Shown here one piece after another: positions 31,541 through 33,180 of a stretch of 33,180 nucleotides of DNA; positions within the stretch are counted from its first letter, which is position 1, and each line of letters opens with the position of its first letter. The stretch covers positions 1-33,180 of the forward strand of contig CAJMRV010000002.1 in NCBI GenBank assembly GCA_905215795.1. The letters run 5' to 3'. The DNA comes from an uncultured bacterium (lineage in GTDB: Bacteria; Pseudomonadota; Gammaproteobacteria; Burkholderiales; Burkholderiaceae_F). The notes beneath the pieces are model-generated. The model searched no databases. It was not told the origin of the DNA and was given only the letters and a program-made list of their open reading frames with translations. Made by a program: the position numbers and the translations under genes.

Positions 31541-32737
31541 ATGAAGAAGAACTCCGCCGGTCCGGACGTCGAAAGGAACGGATGGCTCAAGTTCGGTGAC
31601 AACATCGACCTGGTCATCCGCATCCTGCTCGCAGCCGTCGTGGGCATCGGCATCTACTGGGTGCTCAAGCCTTTCCTGACGGCCATCCTGATCGCCGCCA
31701 TCCTCGCCGTCGTCTCCTGGCCGATCTACGCCAGGGTGCGGCGTTGGTGCGGCAACGGGACCACGCTCCCGGCCTCGATCATGGTCGGGGCGCTCGTCAT
31801 CCTCGTCCTCATCCCGGTGAGCCTGGCGCTCATCTCAGTGGCCCAGAGGATCCCCGCGATCATCCATTGGGTGCGCGGCTGGATCCACGCGGGCTTCCCC
31901 ATTCCGGAATGGATCCTCTCCCTGCCGTACGTGGGCCCCTGGCTTGCCTCCGGCCAGATCACCACGATCGACATGTCCCAGCTCGGCCCCACGATCCAGA
32001 AGATCGTCGAGCCGGCCTCGAGCTGGATCCTCAACGCCACGCTCAATGTCGGCCAGGGCCTCATCCAGATCGCCCTCGTCGCCTTCGTCGTGTTCTTCTT
32101 TTATAGGGACGGACTCTGGTTCGCCGAAAGGGCGCGCCTGATCATGCGCCGCCTCTCGGGCTCGCTCTCCACGGAGCTCACCGGCATCCTCGTCAACACG
32201 ACGCGCTCGGTGATCTTCGGTCTGATCGGCACTGCGATCGGCCAGGGCGTCGTCGCCGGCATCGGCTTCTGGATGACGGGCGTGCCGCGTCCGATCCTGC
32301 TCGGCACCCTCGTGACGTTCCTCTCGATCATCCCCGTCGGGCCTCCCCTCGTCTGGATCCCTGCGGCCGCATGGCTCTTCGCCACGGGCCAGACCGCCCA
32401 GGCCGTGATCCTCGCCTTCTGGGGACTGCTCGTCGTGAGCTCAATCGACAACTTCCTCAAGCCCGTGCTCATCTCGCGCGGGACGAGCCTGCCGATCAGC
32501 CTGATCTTCCTCGGTGTGTTCGGTGGCGTCTTCGCCTTCGGATTCATGGGCTTGATTCTCGGTCCGGTCCTGCTCGCCGTGGGTGTGGCCATGCTCAAGG
32601 CGTGGACCGATTCGAACCTGGAGACGACCGGGCAGAGCGTCCCCGCCGAAGGAACCGACAGGGAACCGGAAGGCCGGGAGCAGGCGGCTGAAGCCCCCGC
32701 GGAGGGCTCTTCCGACACAACTCCGAAAATCCCTTAG
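31541..32737 (+). CDS. AI-2E/PerM-family membrane protein
   Basis: A polytopic inner-membrane protein of 398 aa of the family once named AI-2 exporter, now seen to include varied exporters and ion antiporters. Two hydrophobic segments lie near the N-terminus, then a soluble loop, then about five more with the family blocks VVFFFYRDG, GLIGTAIGQGVVAGIGFW, IPVGPPLVWIP, SSIDNFLKPVLISRG and GVFAFGFMGLILGPVLLAV. The last 45 residues are polar, Glu/Pro-rich and look disordered. The ATG at 31541 has GAGGAA 6 nt upstream. The substrate is unknown. Confidence 0.9.
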   Translation: MKKNSAGPDVERNGWLKFGDNIDLVIRILLAAVVGIGIYWVLKPFLTAILIAAILAVVSWPIYARVRRWCGNGTTLPASIMVGALVILVLIPVSLALISVAQRIPAIIHWVRGWIHAGFPIPEWILSLPYVGPWLASGQITTIDMSQLGPTIQKIVEPASSWILNATLNVGQGLIQIALVAFVVFFFYRDGLWFAERARLIMRRLSGSLSTELTGILVNTTRSVIFGLIGTAIGQGVVAGIGFWMTGVPRPILLGTLVTFLSIIPVGPPLVWIPAAAWLFATGQTAQAVILAFWGLLVVSSIDNFLKPVLISRGTSLPISLIFLGVFGGVFAFGFMGLILGPVLLAVGVAMLKAWTDSNLETTGQSVPAEGTDREPEGREQAAEAPAEGSSDTTPKIP

Positions 32738-32769
32738 GACACACTCAGAAAACCAAGAGCAAGTAGGAA

Positions 32770-32795
32770 AAGACGAAATCTAGGCATTTTGTCTT
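32770..32795 (+). repeat. 3' UTR hairpin after the AI-2E-family gene
   Basis: AAGACGAAAT (32770-32779) pairs with ATTTTGTCTT (32786-32795), one G-U, 6-nt loop. It is the first of three hairpins in a row ahead of two T runs. Confidence 0.55.
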
Positions 32796-32800
32796 AGCCC

Positions 32801-32823
32801 AAACAAGTCACTTGTTCTTTTTT
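32801..32823 (+). terminator. First terminator after the AI-2E-family gene
   Basis: AACAAG (32802-32807) pairs with CTTGTT (32811-32816) around a 3-nt loop, then six T (32818-32823). The stem is short. Confidence 0.65.
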
Positions 32824-32850
32824 AACGACAACCTAGGGAAATTCCTGATT

Positions 32851-32886
32851 AAGAGCGGACCCCGATAAGGGGTTCTGCTCTTTTTT
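32851..32886 (+). terminator. Second, strong terminator after the AI-2E-family gene
   Basis: AAGAGCGGACCCC (32851-32863) pairs with GGGGTTCTGCTCTT (32869-32882) with one bulge, and six to eight T follow. It ends the ridA-recG-oxyR operon. Confidence 0.88.
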
Positions 32887-32984
32887 CTTGTTTTTCAATG
32901 GACTATGATACCCACATCGTTTCCATGGGCATTGACCGGCCGGCCGACAACCCCCAATCGTCCCCGATACGGGGAAAATCAGGG

Positions 32985-33012
32985 TTGATACGGTGAAATT
33001 CTTAGGCATACT
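32985..33012 (+). promoter_or_regulatory. Candidate promoter of the last gene
   Basis: TTGATA (32985-32990, five of six), 16-nt spacer, CATACT (33007-33012, four of six). The leader to the ATG at 33111 would be about 90 nt. Confidence 0.45.
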
Positions 33013-33110
33013 AAAGGTCGGTAACACAATGTAAAGAAGGCGGCATGGCTCGAAAAGTTCCGCGTTCTTCACCATGTGGAACCGATAAAAGAAAATCAGG
33101 AGCTACCACT

Positions 33111-33180
33111 ATGTCGATTCTTTCCTGGCTCGCAATCGTCGTCATCATTCTGGCGGTTGTGGCTTTAGTCAAGCGACTCG
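33111..33180 (+). CDS. Start of a membrane-anchored protein (cut by the window edge)
   Basis: Only 23 residues are visible: MSILSWLAIVVIILAVVALV then KRL, one hydrophobic segment starting at residue 3. The ATG at 33111 has AGGAG 8 nt upstream. An in-frame ATG at 33045 with AAGG 4 nt upstream would add 22 polar residues. The family cannot be told; SPFH-type anchors and small envelope proteins begin like this. Confidence 0.6.
   Translation, partial: MSILSWLAIVVIILAVVALVKRL

Overview
The window looks like a chromosome segment of a GC-rich betaproteobacterium of the order Burkholderiales, most likely a gut-type Sutterellaceae (Sutterella/Parasutterella relatives). This rests on a betaproteobacterial fab/lepA gene order, an L32, OxyR and RecG of Burkholderiales type with the ridA-recG-oxyR neighbourhood, TACAAT-type -10 boxes, and an anaerobic aspartate/fumarate respiration block. 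The genus is inference. There is no CRISPR array, insertion sequence or phage gene; nearly everything is recognisable housekeeping or energy metabolism.

Layout. 1-1563: an ArsB/NhaD-superfamily membrane antiporter/permease (-) with a strong terminator. 1988-9816 (-): lepA, lepB, rnc, era, recO, nagZ, pncB, tightly packed and transcribed leftward. recO and nagZ share one uninterrupted reading frame. 10241-15438 (-): fatty-acid synthesis genes, read in the order membrane-anchored rhodanese, fabH, fabD, fabG, acpP, fabF. Upstream of these is rpmF (15716-15898). Compared with the usual Burkholderiales order (rpmF-plsX-fabHDG-acpP-fabF-rpoE-rseAB-mucD-lepA-lepB-rnc-era-recO-pdxJ-acpS-nagZ), plsX, the sigma-E block and pdxJ-acpS are absent at their expected places. 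The recO/nagZ joint sits exactly where pdxJ-acpS would be.

16189-20841: a tRNA-Gly(GCC) gene (-), a large SWIM-type SNF2 ATPase (-), then a + strand tRNA cluster Gly-Cys-Gly-Leu with a near-consensus promoter and tandem terminators. The tRNA-Gly gene occurs three times and forms inverted repeats around the SNF2 gene. 21187-27183 (-): dcuA, aspA, frdB and frdA. DcuA can exchange aspartate or fumarate for succinate, AspA turns aspartate into fumarate, and a Wolinella-type FrdA/FrdB reduces fumarate to succinate. The membrane anchor FrdC is not in the window. 27184-28016: an unusually long intergenic region (about 830 bp) between divergent frdA and ridA, rich in inverted repeats, including two near-identical TACGTATAT(C/T)TACGTA dyads. 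28017-32737 (+): ridA, recG, oxyR and an AI-2E/PerM-family membrane protein, then stacked hairpins and terminators. 33111 to the edge: the start of a small membrane-anchored protein.

The strongest candidates for undescribed biology are the continuous recO-nagZ frame, the palindrome-dense frdA/ridA control region, a branched RNA-like element followed by an intrinsic terminator between rpmF and the fab operon, and a highly structured lepA leader. No classical defence or mobile system is visible.
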